Shown here piece after piece: positions 1 through 11,715 of a DNA stretch of 64,000 nucleotides (the stretch's first letter is position 1; every line of letters starts with the position of its first letter). A program made the translations under genes and the position numbers. The notes under the pieces were generated by a model that searched no databases, was not told the origin of the DNA, and saw only the letters and a list, made by a program, of their open reading frames with translations. The stretch is taken from positions 90,284,182 to 90,348,181 of the forward strand of contig JBCNJP010000017.1 of NCBI GenBank assembly GCA_039602395.1, read 5' to 3'. Source of the DNA: Deinandra increscens subsp. villosa. Taxonomy: Eukaryota; Streptophyta; Magnoliopsida; Asterales; Asteraceae.

Positions 1-386
1 GAAGGTCAATTGGAATAATCATTGTGTTAAAGCGGAAAGTCATTAGTTCGAAAATTATGAAGGCTTTTCACTAACATTGCTCCCATTAGAGAGAAATATG
101 CTTGCAGTGCGGTAATCGGTTTGTGCAATCGTGACGATGTTGCTGGCAACAAGTTTTCGTTCACACAATAAAATTAGCGGTATGAATCTTTAGAGGAAAC
201 TTCACAAGAGTGTTTTAACCAGGAAATATGTTCCAGTGTCCGCGATATATGATTTATATAATTCGCGTATCCAGTGTTGTCTGGGTTTTCGTCTGGTTAA
301 GGTTCGTGTAAGTTGCCTCACAATCGCAAAAGTTCCAAGGATTGATGTGGTAGATAAGGTCGTAGGGGTAGAGTTACGATTCAAGA
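1..386 (-). other. Internal region of the minus-strand Gypsy-like element (left part)
   Basis: This is AT-rich DNA with one 74-codon minus-strand ORF at 202-426 that I do not recognise. It is read as the continuation of the leader at 5912-7170, because the solo LTR between them is bracketed by a 5-bp target duplication (CAAGA at 382-386 and 5907-5911). On that reading the minus-strand element, whose 5' LTR is 7171-11183, runs off the left edge. The functional identity is inferred from position only. Confidence 0.4.
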
Positions 387-1527
387 TGTGACAATCGGAA
401 ATTTCCCAAGTTAACTCCGTTAACAACTAGTGTTATATTTCGATAACGTCCGTTACATCAGTTAACTAGAATAGTTACACGAGCACTGCACATGAGTCTA
501 GACGTCGGTCGACCAACTTGAATGCATATAATTTATAATTTTATATAAATTATATTTTATGATTTCACTAAAACGTTTTGTCATTTTATGTGGCAATTAT
601 ATTTATTATTTTTACGTGGTATATAGGTATATATATATGCATGTCGTTCTATGATTTTATGTGACGTTCTAAGGTTTATATATATTTTTTTCTATATAAA
701 CGTCAAAGGTTAGAAATATTTTGATATATATACTCGTTCGATCATTGCTTACATTCCTTCGGTTAACTTGGTTAGATGTCATTATTGTTTTATAAAATTT
801 GAGGGGACCACTCTTGCTATTTCTTAAAGTTATTTCTATTTTATAAAACCTAGAGGGACCTAGGTTGTTAATACCCAAACATGCGTCCAAACCTTGTAAG
901 ATATGGAGGGACCAAATGTGTCAAACCTTTAAACATGCTCTTGAACGGAAAATTCAATTCTCTGATCTTCAAACTGCCGTAACCGCTCATCATTAAGCTC
1001 GACCTCCTGAATCGTCACCGGTTACGTATGGTTTTACTCTAGAACTGGCATAATCGATTAACCTTAACCATTTTGCCAAAAGAAAATCCCATCGGAACTC
1101 TCAACCTCCTCCCGCTATTCCCGACCTCCGGCGAACCACTGCAATCCGGCCACCTTCTAACACCCGGCCGACTGCCACTACTGTTAACATCACCCATTCT
1201 GCATCACAGTCGGAGTTCAACGACACCACGAACACAGTAGGAGCAAAGAGTTGCAGATCCGACTCCGATCGATCGAGATCGGTTTAAACTTGTTCACCGT
1301 CATCTTCACGTTCGGGTTCGTTTCCGCATCAGAGGTAATCCTAAAACTCTTTCTAATTGATTTACAGTATCATCGTGGGATTTCCGATCACGAACCAACC
1401 CCTGTAAAAATCCCGTTTGTCATGTAATGGAGGTGGGGTGAATTAGGGTTTTAGTGAAAGTGATAAACGCGGTCTGTAATAATTATATATATTTTCCTTG
1501 TCGCAAAAAAAAACTCAACAATTGAAA

Positions 1528-1594
1528 GTGTCCTAGTGGTCAAACGCATTGGCAGGCGACGTTGGGGTCGCCGGTTCGAACCCCGGCCAAACCC
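1528..1594 (+). other. tRNA-like cassette with A and B boxes inside the LTR (copy 1)
   Basis: An A-box-like run (TAGTGGTCAAACG, 1534-1546) is followed about 27 bases later by a near-perfect Pol III B box (GGTTCGAACCC, 1573-1583). A short CCGG/CCGG stem around the TTCGAAC loop resembles a T arm. No full cloverleaf with a valid acceptor stem is evident, so this is not a tRNA gene. It lies in sense orientation within the solo LTR. It could be a SINE head or an LTR-resident Pol III promoter. Confidence 0.55.
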
Positions 1595-1688
1595 CATTCT
1601 TTTTCCTGTTTTATTTCCTGAACCCACTCAGTCTACATGTCACTGTATGGATAAAACCTTTATGATTCAAATCTATTATCAAGACAGC

Positions 1689-1757
1689 AGCCTAGCCCAA
1701 TGGTCAAGACCTTGAACTCTAAAGTACAGGTCATGGGTTCGAGCCCTGTGACCATCA
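1689..1757 (+). other. tRNA-like cassette inside the LTR (copy 2)
   Basis: A second Pol III-like pair lies downstream of copy 1: an A-box-like TAGCCCAATGGTCAAG (1693-1708) and the B box GGGTTCGAGCCCTG (1736-1749), followed by a GACC block that can pair with the upstream GGTCA. It is in the same orientation. The related LTR at 7171-11183 has a comparable cassette at the corresponding place (8795-8860, minus strand), which argues that the cassette belongs to the LTR family and is not a chance SINE insertion. Confidence 0.5.
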
Positions 1758-1960
1758 TTTTTATTTTTGCTGTTTTATTCTTTTAAGGGATTCAAGCTTC
1801 ATTTGGTCTAAAACCCAAAATTTCTAATTCATGTCTACTAAATCTATACTCGTGATACCCGTAGAACGTTTGTATTATGAAAACCTTACGATTTAAATGG
1901 ATCGAAATTTTACAGTCTCGTTATTAATGATAAAAATTAGTTTTAAACATATAAATATAT

Positions 1961-4719
1961 GGTTTTTTGGACTATATTAATCCAAGTTATCGCATATTGG
2001 CCAATATTAATCCCATTTAAAAAATTGGCCTATATTAATCCCTATTATCTGACTATTGGAAAATTATGGTCCCCGTTATTTTTTTCCTTAACGTCGTTAA
2101 CTTAATCCCATGTGGCGCTGATGTGTAATCCAACGTGGCGTGGCCGTTAAAACCTTTCTTAACTCTCGGTGATGTCATCAAAAGGTAAATAGAAAAGACC
2201 GGAGAAGCCTATGCACGAATCTTAACCTAACTCCTTCCCCCAAATCGCTTTCATCCCTTGAACAAATTCAAACTTAATTCTCCCAAATCAGTCAACAAAA
2301 CCGATGTTAATGCCGTGATTTTGCAGGTAAGAAAGTCATAATCCTCTGCTTTGTACTATTTTTACCTTCAACTACTAATTTACAGTGTTGAATAGTTGAA
2401 GAGAAATCAATGGCCGACAAGTTAAAATTGAAGATATGGCATCGCGGAAATTTCAAGCAATCATCTTCAATAGAGTATGTGAATGGAGGTACACTATCTC
2501 TTGAGCTTGAAATCAACAAAGTCTCTTACATTCAGATTAGAGATTGTGTTTTAGACTACTGCGGCTATGAAAGGTTAAATTTTGTTATGTATTATGCACC
2601 TCCTGGAAAACCCATTGATGAAAATAGCTTATTGGAGTTGAGTAATGAGCAATATGTGAAGGATATGCTCACAGATATCGGTAGGAACCTGAAACAAACT
2701 TGCTGTATATATGTTGAACTCAAAGCCCACAAAAAAACCTGACCCAAAAGTAGAAGACCAGCCCAAAAAAGAAACCCCACCAACCACTGTAGCAGCCTTT
2801 ACTGAAGCCCAACATAGCCAACAACAAAACCCTACTAGTAACACATGTGAGTTGGTTGATGCTAAATGGTATACACTTGTTGAATCTGAGAGTGAGAAGG
2901 GGTGTACTTTAGATGCAACTGAAATTGAAAAGGGAGATACAGATCAATTTGTGGCCGCTGATGTTGAAGGGTGTAATGTGGAAGAAGTTGATGGTGAAGA
3001 GGCTGATCTAAGTAAGGCTTTAGGTGATGATCTTGAAGAAACTAATGGTGAAGATGCTGAATTAGACGCAGATGATGGTGAGGAAACAAATGTTAATGAT
3101 GATATACTTTGCGCAGATTCAGATACAGATGATGAGGAGTGGAGAATATTAGCTGCTAAGGTTGCAAATATTAGCAAGGAAGATGAGTTACCGAATAAAA
3201 AATTGATTAAGAAGTTGGTTAATGAAGGAGCAAATAGTTAACAGATCAAAACAGTGGTTGAAGAGGACAGTGAAGGTAGTATTTATGATGATTCTGATGG
3301 TGATATCAACTCACCTGGAGACAGTGAGGATGATGATATATTAGGGAAGAAGTATAAGCTACATGTTTAAATTGTTAATGAGCATACATATTGGTCTAAA
3401 TGGGAATGGATTGTTGGAACAAGATTCCCTACTAGGTTTCCCTTCAAAGAAGCTGTTATGAAGTATGCTCTTGCCCAAGGTAGGAATTTGTTTGTTTCAG
3501 TAAGTAATAAGAAAAGAGGGGGTAGAATTGGCTATCATTGTATAAAAGGTTGCCCATTTAAGGTTTATTGTTCTTTGTGGAAGAAGAAAGGTTGTTATTT
3601 GGTTAAACAGCTATAAACCAACACACCTGTCTAAGGAATATGTTGAAGAATAGGCAACTGATAGCTGGATTTATAACTGATCACTTCCTAGATGTGTTCA
3701 AGGCTAAGCCTGATTGGAGTGCCAACGAAATACAAGATGCAGTCAAGGTAGCATTCAAGTGTTAATTTCTAATTGGCTTGCATACAAGGCAAAAAAAGGC
3801 TGCTCACAAGAACTTACATGGGTCAATGAGGGATCATTATAGTAAGATGGGTTCATACATAGAAGCCTTGACAAATGCCAATCCCACATCAGTTTTCCAG
3901 CTTTTGAAGGTTCCTCCTGGATTCCATGGTGATTATGAGCCTAACATAGAGGTATTCCATAGGATTTTTGTTTGTTTTGATAGCTTAAGGAAGGGTTTTC
4001 TAGCTGGTTGTAGAAAAGTATTATGTTTAGATGAGTGTTTTTTTTAAAACATTCCTTGGAGGCATGTTGCTAGCAGCCATAGGAAGAGATGCAAACAATC
4101 AAATGTATCATGTGGCATGGACTGTGGTTGAAGGGGTAACTACCCTAAGTTGGACATGGTTCATGGGAGACTTGAAAAAGACTTTAGGTGTAACAGAATA
4201 TGGTAAGGGCCGGACCCTCATTTAAGACCAACAGAAGGTATTCTCATAGCATACAACTTCTTATTGCATTTGGTTTTTCATATTACTTAATGGTTATTTG
4301 TTACATGGATTACTAAATGCAGTTGTATCTTATTGGCCAAATGCTGAGCACAGAAACTTTGCAAGGCATATATATGCAAATTGGCACGAGAAACACGAAG
4401 GTGATGAATTAAAGGAGGTATTTTGGAAAGCTGCCAGAGCCTATTGTGAGACTGATTACCAACAGGCTGTTGATGACATGAAGGCATTATAGGGTTTATA
4501 TTAAGAATTCACCGAGAGTTAAGAAAGGTTTTAACGGCCACGCCACGTTGGATTACACATCAGCGCCACATGGGATTACGTTAACGACGTTAAGGAAAAA
4601 ACTAACGGGGACCATCCTTTTCCAATAGTCAGATAATAGGGATTAATGTAGGCCAATTTTTTAATGGGATTAATATTGGCCAATATGTGATAACTTGGAT
4701 TAATATAGTCCAAAAAACC
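1961..4719. mobile_element. Mutator-like element (MULE) with long TIRs
   Basis: Two long terminal inverted repeats match closely: 1961-2172 and 4509-4719, about 211 bp each. Both start GGTTTTTTGGACTATATTAA. The element is flanked by a perfect 9-bp TSD, TAAATATAT, at 1952-1960 and 4720-4728, which is the diagnostic length for Mutator. The 2.76 kb element is inserted in the plus-strand solo LTR. It contains a broken MuDR-type transposase and is too decayed to be autonomous, although the TIRs could still be mobilised in trans. Confidence 0.95.
2410..4491 (+). pseudogene. Degenerate MuDR-type transposase with PB1-like N-terminus
   Basis: The reading starts at 2410 with a PB1-like domain (KLKIWHRGNF, then a conserved cysteine/tyrosine stretch to about 2715) of the type that opens many plant MuDR proteins. 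A frame change near 2715-2742 leads into an acidic linker (2711-3360). A MuDR DNA-binding segment follows (FKEAVMKYALAQGRNL, about 3438-3600). The MULE transposase core is next (LDECFF at about 4030, then GGMLLAAIGRDANNQMY), then a piece containing NFARHIYANW. Stops at 3239, 3368 and 3614 and several frame changes break it. The C-terminal CCHC/SWIM zinc finger is absent, with the right TIR beginning soon after 4491. It is not functional as it stands. Confidence 0.85.
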
Positions 4720-5911
4720 TAAATATATATGCATATACGTATATATATATTTAACTTCTATTATCATGCAAACGTTTTAAAGATTCTCCTTAAACTCTTG
4801 AAAATTTTGACACGACATATGAATATAGATATTGGATGTTTTATTTTTCACCCTTTGGACTACACATCGATATTCATATTTATGAACATATATATATAAC
4901 CCGATCATTTATTATTTGGAATAATATACGCACATTGATTTTTTGTAAATCTTCGTGTCCTCGATTAATTATTAGTTGTGACTACCTTCGAACAAAAGAT
5001 TTTTAGCGCGTATTGGAATTGTCACCTACGTCATATTTCGAATTACTTGATTTAATACCGTCGTCTAGGCTATGTTACTCATGTACGGGCACACACTTAC
5101 GTATGTAAAATCGATAGGTGCTCGGTAGTTACGCAAGGCATGAAGTCTTACTAAATTGTAGCTGCGCACCCTAAGGTGAGTTACACAACCTTTTACGTTA
5201 CGCCCGGGTTTGGACGATAACACACGCAAACATGTTACACCCGGGTTAGGGTGATAACACGACAACTATTATGTATGATTAAAGTAGAAATCTAGTATAT
5301 ATCACATGTTCACGTAAAATGCTTTATCTTTCAAGTCCTTACTTTATCGAACCATTAATAGCAAATAGCGAGGGGATATTGGGTAGTACTACTGGGGTCT
5401 GACAAACCCCACTCAGGGGGCACGAGATGCACGACCCGACTGGCAGTCGGACTGAGGACAATGTCAGCCTAACTTACCGTGATCGAGTAGACACGGGGAA
5501 GGCAAAACACGTAAGGATTATTCCTACAACTAATTGGTCAGCTTCGGTTGTGAACGTTTTAGTGACATGAACTTAGGCTCGCTACCTACGATATGGATTG
5601 TACTTGTAATATACATACTTATATACAAATAAAGACTGTTGTATTCGTACTGCATACTTATACTAGATACGAACTTGCTTTTAAATTCAACTTGAACTAA
5701 TACTTACTTATCGGGTGCTTGTTTTGCGCAACATAATTATTATAAGCTTCCGCTAAACTTTAACTCTGGTTTTGATATTTCCCGTTTGGAAATATATTTA
5801 CATTTTGAACCCTTAATTTATGTTTTATGTAACTAATGACTCGGGTCTTGGTCCGGTTCACACCCCACACGGTAAAACTCAGTTAGTGGAAATTAGGGGT
5901 GTAACACAAGA

Positions 5912-7155
5912 TGAATCAAAAACTAGTACACGAGTGAAACGATGTCCTTTATGGACTAGCATTCATAATATTTTTTAGAAGAGTTCTCGAAGGGATTAGA
6001 ATCCATATATAGGAGAGATAAGATCATGCGCGATAACGTTTACAAAGATAGATGACTTCGATCATCCGATTGAGTTCAACATGTTCAACATTCAATGCCA
6101 AGATGAGAAAAAAAATTACAAGAATTTGGTCCCAATACAACCATTGGCTTGCCTAGTAGGATTCTCCAGGGTTTCCATATACTACAAATTACATTTACAT
6201 GTGCACCCATAACTGTGATTTACTTTATATGATCACCCTAGTTCCTCTTATTTCAGCTACCAGGTATGGTGTGGCCACTTACACGTGGTTATCTTGACCA
6301 GAAGTTGCTAAAGAGACAAGTTTCGAGCGTAAAATGTTCGCTTTAATTGGAATGACCCACCTGAAGCGAGCCAACCATAAATTTAGTTCAATTGGATCTG
6401 AGTAGGGTTTATCATGCATACCGACTAAATCACAATCCGGTACATAAAGAGAGAACGTTAGTTGGCCCACACCAGGTACCGGTGAGGTTATAAGAGGTGT
6501 TCCCAAGTTGTGTTATCTCGACACATAACGCGATAGAAACGAGAAGCGGGGGATCTTACAAGATCAAGGAAACTGTGAAGTCGATCAGGGTAACATAGGC
6601 AGATACAAGTGCCCCCGGCCAACCACTTTGAATTCATACACTGTTTCCTTCAGTGAAGCTGAATGATTGCGCTACTAACACATTATGACAACATTCCTGA
6701 ACAGGTAGGTTTTGAGGTATATGCAGGGCAGGTTTAACAAGAACCTCCAAAGCTAGGTTAAAGGTTTAAGAACAGAAAGATGTATTATACCACCTCCCCT
6801 CAGTAAGCGCTCGTCCAATATCTGGGTACTACGCCCAGTCCCTCGGCCTAGAATAATACTGAGCAACAAATGGCTCGCAAAGAGTGAAGATGTGATCCTC
6901 TTAGCTAATTCGACGTCTCGTCGTCCATGGATGGTAACCAAGAGGTACACAACTTAGAGATGATGAGGACGACTCAAGAATATCCCGCTCCTCGCCGTGA
7001 GTAAAAGAGAGTTAGATGCTAAAAAAAATACGACATATTGTAGGCCAGGTGCGTGTTGGAGTGAGTATCACGATGCATGAGAAAAACGTTTAAGCACGAA
7101 CTAATGCAAAACAGTTACAGTCTAAGACCGAAATCATAGTTTGCTGTAACCATGG
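5912..7155 (-). other. 5' leader/internal region of the minus-strand Gypsy-like element
   Basis: This 1.2 kb lies immediately downstream, in minus sense, of the primer site at 7156-7168. It contains short minus-strand ORFs at 6279-6506 and 6753-6950 that match no protein family I recognise. No gag, protease or polymerase motif is visible. It is read as untranslated leader, interrupted by the solo LTR whose TSD ends at 5911. Confidence 0.5.
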
Positions 7156-7168
7156 GCTCTGATACCAA
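7156..7168 (-). other. Primer binding site (tRNA-Met type)
   Basis: On the minus strand the sequence TGGTATCAGAGCC directly follows the LTR end (GGGTGTGACA plus two bases). This is the classic initiator tRNA-Met primer site of plant LTR retrotransposons. It fixes the element orientation as minus and identifies 7171-11183 as its 5' LTR. Confidence 0.9.
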
Positions 7169-8794
7169 TCTGTCACACCCCCAATTTCCACTAACAGAGC
7201 ATAATCGTGTGGGGTTTGAGCAAACCAGAATCCAATCCATTAATTACACCAAACGACCATTATATATCAAAAGATTTTCCTTATATTAAAATATAATATA
7301 CATTCAGAGTTTTACAAATGCGGAAGCATAAACAAAAGATTTAGTATTGACATAAAACATGGTCATCTGAAATAACGTATCTTGTATAGAAAAACAAAAC
7401 ATGGTTTTAAAAGGCTCATGCATGCATACTCGTGATATTCGAACACATGGGACCTGAGAGAAACATGTTTAAAGAAAAAGTGTTAACCAAAGGTTTGTGA
7501 GTTCACGCAAGTAATGTATACACAAGTGTATAGTAATGTTCCACGGATACGGCAGTCTTTATCTGTAAATAGTAATGTCACATGAACACGTCATTTATTG
7601 TTCGTAAATAGTAATGTAAGAATTAAAGAATAATCCATATCGTAGGTAGCTAGCCTATTTTCATGTCACTAAATGGCTCGTAACCGAAGCTGACTAATGC
7701 ACGTAGGTATTATTAACGCGTTTGCCTTCCACGTGCCCACCAGAACAACGGTGTGTTTAGGCTGACATTGTTCTCAATACGACCGTCAGTCGGGTGGTGC
7801 ATCTCGTTCCCGCTGAGTGGGGTTTGTCAAACCCTAGTTGTACTACTCAATATCACCTCGCTATTTCACTATTAACGGTTCGAATTTGTAAGGACTTAAG
7901 TTGGTGTAACATTATAGTGAACATGTGATATATAATGGCATTATTTTTTTTAATCTTAAAGCAAACAGTTTATCAATGCACGTTACCATCTCAAACCAGA
8001 TGTAACGTAAATAGAGTTGTGAACTCACCTTAGAGTGTGATGCAACAAAATAATCAAGCGCCGAGGTTTTGTGAATCTACCGATCACCTAACGAGCATGT
8101 ATTTGTAAGTGCATGTCTAAATTCAACGACAATACCTATACGACAATGTTTGACAATTATGCCATTGGCTCGAAGTGTTTGTGAGATAGTAGTGTATGAA
8201 CACCTAGACTGACCCGAACCGACCCAGACGACACTTCCTAAGTAATATTAATACTTTGTGTCCTCTAATTCGGTGTGTGCATAAAATTTTAAAATGCCAC
8301 AATGACACCAATGATGTTCGATTCATTTAACGACTGCTCCCCAATAATCATAAAAAATAACTTATCCAAAATAACAATTATTCTTTTTATAAATGAATCG
8401 TTTTAACATACGTTTATATTTTCCCCCAAAAGTACGTACGACTAGAATTTTAGGTAAAATATACATTTCATAAATATATATATATATATCGAGGTTTTCT
8501 AGGAAAACTATGAATAACATCACAACTCGTCCAATTTTCAAGACGAGTACTAGTTTGACCAACGGGATTAAGAATTTGGAGAAATAAACATATATCAACA
8601 CGACTATTAATGATGAACAAATTTTTTTATAGTGTTTAACGTTAGTAAAGTTTAGAAAATCCCGTTTGGTCGAAGTGTCCGATATTCAAAGCATAGGGGA
8701 TAGTTTTTAACGCGTTCCTCGATATTTTAGATCATCAATCAAATATGATTTGGGAGTGCATTACGCTGCCACATCGTTAAAAAGAAAAAAGTAC

Positions 8795-8860
8795 GTAGGT
8801 CGCAAGTGTCAAACTCACGACCTGTGGGTTGGGAGTCAACGGTTTGAACCACTGTGACAG
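8795..8860 (-). other. tRNA-like cassette in the 5' LTR (minus sense)
   Basis: Read on the minus strand, CAGTGGTTCAAACCG (A-box-like, about 8840-8855) is followed by GAGTTTGACAC (8806-8816), a decayed B box. It occupies the same relative place in this LTR as the cassettes at 1528-1757 do in the related solo LTR. The B box is weaker here and no cloverleaf is claimed. Confidence 0.4.
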
Positions 8861-9712
8861 ATGCTTGTTACTGAAATATTTTCCAAACGAAATCATTTTA
8901 ATTAGTGGCAATCTGGCTTATCTTCTACATAAAAACCCTAGAGTTATCGCATCCGCCATTAGCAAAGCTTCAAATGAATATTACAGACACAATCGAACCA
9001 AAAACCTAAACCATTACCTTATGTCGTTAGCTCGGATCCAAGAATTGTGCTTAAACTCGTTGATCTTCAAAGCCGCGTGTAGGTTGGAACCCGAAACAAG
9101 GCTGGGGTGGCGACGGTGATCGCGTGTAGTCTTCGCAGGCGGTACAACAACTGAGGCTGGAAAGCTCCTGCTAAATGATGGCCGCAATTTGAACAAAGAG
9201 TAAGGCTACAGTTTGTATCCGATTGAGGTCTCTGAGAGTTCACCCATGCTAGTTTTTAGGGTTTCGATTAGATGCGGTTATGGAGGTGAAAATGATTATA
9301 GAGGTTGCAACGATGGTGATGATCGAGTTATTAGTGTAATGAAGGTGATCGGTTAAGTTGAATCGGGTATCATGAGGGTGGTAGATCAAGTCACAAAACC
9401 GACGGTGCGATAATCCGGGAGTGAAAGCGATTAATCTCTTGTGGCTGATTAAATGATCATTCAATATAAACTTTAATGAATTTACATAATCAGACCCTAA
9501 CCAAGTTACACTTTGGGTGGTCAGGTTTAGTTAAATACCAAAGCAGTCCCTCCAGGTTGATTAAATAGAAATGAGTTTTGGAAATTGCAAGAAAGTTCCC
9601 TAAATGTTAACAAGTGTTAACCAAACCTAATGACGTTAATGGAATGTACCCTATACTAAAACTCTACACGAGAATCATTTACTACATAAAACATACACCA
9701 TCCCGTACGTAA

Positions 9713-9716
<4 letters not shown>

Positions 9717-9770
<54 letters not shown>
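9717..9770. repeat. (TA)n microsatellite
   Basis: About 27 uninterrupted TA units abut the left end of a MITE. Further TA stretches at 9949-9962 and 10614-10650 separate and flank the two MITEs, as if both had inserted into a single longer TA tract. Confidence 0.95.
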
Positions 9771-9774
<4 letters not shown>

Positions 9775-9948
9775 TAGGTTCAAATGAAAACCAATTGATT
9801 TTGAAAACTTTTAAAAACCATTCTGGGCCACTAATTTTCAAGGGGGAGCCACTCAAATTCATGGGGGGATATCCTTATATATAACTAGTGGCTCAGAATG
9901 GTTTTTAAAAGTTCTCAAAACCATTTGGTTCTCAAATGATCCTCTCCA
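9771..9948. mobile_element. 178-bp foldback MITE in a TA tract
   Basis: The ends are inverted copies about 60 bp long. The left arm holds AACTTTTAAAAACCATTCTG and the right arm holds its near-perfect complement. The element has no coding capacity. Because it sits in TA repeats the TSD cannot be separated from the microsatellite. The superfamily is not assigned. Confidence 0.85.
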
Positions 9949-9962
9949 TATATATATATATA

Positions 9963-10610
9963 GGATTAGGATCGTGTGAAAACCCATTTATTTTGTGAAA
10001 ACGTGAAAACCACTTTAAAACCTTTATAACTTTTTCATACGTTGATGTTTTTTCATGAAATTTGCGCCAAAAGTCTTAGAATTACGTTATCTTTAATTCT
10101 ATAAAAACCAATTTTTTTATTTTTTTTTCGTTTTTGGTACACATGTGTACCACAATAAAAAAACTCAAAATTTAATATGAGTTACTAATAGTTTTAAAAG
10201 GAAATTGCACCCTAATTATTATAGTTTTATTATCTTTATATCTAAAGAAAAAAATAACATTTTATGATTTTTTAAGTATTGCTACACATGTGTACTATGT
10301 TTAATTATCATTCGTAACATAAATGTTTTATTGTTTTTAGTATGTTTTTAATATATTTTTAACATAAGGAGTGTTTTTATACTTTATAATTCGTTTTTGT
10401 GTAGTAGTAGTGATGATGGTACACATGTGTACCAAAAACGAAAAAAAAAAACGTTTTTTTTATAAATATTGTTTTCCAGAGTTATAGATAACGTAATTCT
10501 AAGACATTTGGCGCAAATTTCATGAATAAACATTAACGTATAAAGAAGTTATGTAGGTTTTAAAGTGGTTTTCACGTTTTCACAAAATAAAGGGTTTTCA
10601 TAGGATCCTT

Positions 10611-10613
<3 letters not shown>
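9963..10613. mobile_element. 651-bp foldback MITE in a TA tract
   Basis: Long inverted arms (at least about 160 bp) start GGATTAGGATC on the left and GGGAAGGATCC on the complemented right. Both contain GAAAACGTGAAAACCACTTT and a segment ending in TTTGGCGCAAAT or its equivalent. The centre holds copies of TACACATGTGTAC, itself a palindrome. There is no ORF. Its ends resemble those of the neighbouring MITE, so the two may share a transposase source. Confidence 0.85.
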
Positions 10614-10652
<39 letters not shown>

Positions 10653-11188
10653 AAATAGTATAATAAACGTATAACGTTCAAAATGTAACCCTAATTAGCT
10701 CGCATAAGATCATGAACATGAACTCACGAATATAGATACATTTCAGTATTTCACATACAATTATAAAATAATCTACGTGTAAACGTACGACGTCTATTCG
10801 TAAAATCATAACTACTTACGTGGCGCGTTGTGACATATACTCATAAATTATAACATATACTTTTGCATGAAATCGAAAAACATTTAATTCACATGAAATC
10901 GTATATCGTGCATATAGATCGTGTTTGTCAAATTAATGCATCAACGTCTTGACTCAAGTGTATTGTTCGTATAGTGACGGTCACACAAAACCCTAATTTA
11001 TAAGGTCAATGCAAACACACAAATGTTCACAACATATCCATAACAATTTAAGTTTAGGTTAAATCAGGGAACTCCTAAAAAAGTCGAGTTATCGCATACA
11101 TGACATGCAACGTTAACTATTCTAGTTAACTAAGATAACGGAAGTTATTAACGGAGTTAAACTAGAAATTACTAGTTGTCACAAAACG

Positions 11189-11690
11189 CCTTCCTGTTCC
11201 TGTGTGAGTACGTAAAATGCAGCCCTCCCATATGGTACTCGGAGAGGTTGGCTCTCTCAATGAAACCATTGAACCCCCAGCCCCAACCGGATGAAATTCG
11301 GAGTGTAAATGATCATCGGACCCCCTGACCTCGTTAAAGTCACCAACCATAACCCATATACCTTCCAAAGACCATCTAATTTCCACTAATTTATCCCAAG
11401 GTCTTCTTTTAACTCTAAGATTATGAGGAGAATAGATGTTAACAATGTTAACCCTGTCCAAGATACCGACTATAACCCCGGAGACCACCATGAAATGGTC
11501 CTCCCTTACTAATCCCCGATGCCATAAAAAATGAAGGATTCTAGGAACAAGCGAAGCCCCGATCTACCACACGCATCCACCCATTCGCTCGCCTCACCCC
11601 TCTGACCCCATAAACAAGAAAATGGAATCTTGCTCCCATCTAACAACTGAGATTCTTAGAATACACATGAACTGAATTCGATGCCTACCC
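11189..11690 (-). pseudogene. LINE endonuclease-domain fragment
   Basis: The minus-strand frame 11491-11162 and its upstream continuation carry an L1-type AP-endonuclease signature: NIYSP, then VMVGDFNEVRG. Upstream in another frame is a stretch ending GFACS that leads into the same domain. Only part of the endonuclease remains, and the minus-strand LTR element is inserted directly against it at 11183-11188. It is broken by frame changes and has no reverse transcriptase attached. Confidence 0.75.
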
Positions 11691-11715
11691 TTTATCTGAG
11701 AGATCCACGAACATT

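Larger units (their letters stand above)
387..5906 (+). mobile_element. Plus-strand solo LTR, split by a MULE
   Basis: The block begins TGTGACAATCGG and ends GGGGTGTAACA, and is flanked by the perfect 5-bp TSD CAAGA (382-386, 5907-5911). No primer site or internal domain follows, so it is a solo LTR left by LTR-LTR recombination. Without the nested MULE and its 9-bp TSD it is about 2.75 kb. It is homologous in inverted orientation to the LTR at 7171-11183: the shared blocks near 5040-5906 and 7171-8200 include the segment ending in a block that reads TTTCCACTAAC in the other orientation. Long LTRs and TGTGAC/GTNACA ends fit a Gypsy element, possibly the Tekay branch of chromoviruses, but no coding region is present to prove it. 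Confidence 0.82.
7171..11183 (-). mobile_element. 5' LTR of a minus-strand Gypsy-like retrotransposon
   Basis: In minus sense the LTR starts TGTGACAACTAG at 11183 and ends GGGTGTGACA at 7171, next to the primer site. It is homologous along much of its length to the oppositely oriented solo LTR at 387-5906, with obvious divergence, so the two are distinct and old insertions. Two MITEs in TA tracts (9771-9948, 9963-10613) enlarge it. Without them it is roughly 3 kb. The right-hand TSD would be AAACG at 11184-11188. The matching left copy lies outside the window. Confidence 0.8.

Noticed and set aside
1528..1757. Two genuine tRNA genes
   Set aside because: A and B boxes are present, but no full cloverleaf with a paired acceptor stem and readable anticodon arm could be drawn. 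They are listed as tRNA-like.
387..11183. One giant DNA transposon with long TIRs
   Set aside because: The left arm has its own 5-bp TSD and the right arm abuts a tRNA-Met primer site. LTR identity explains both.
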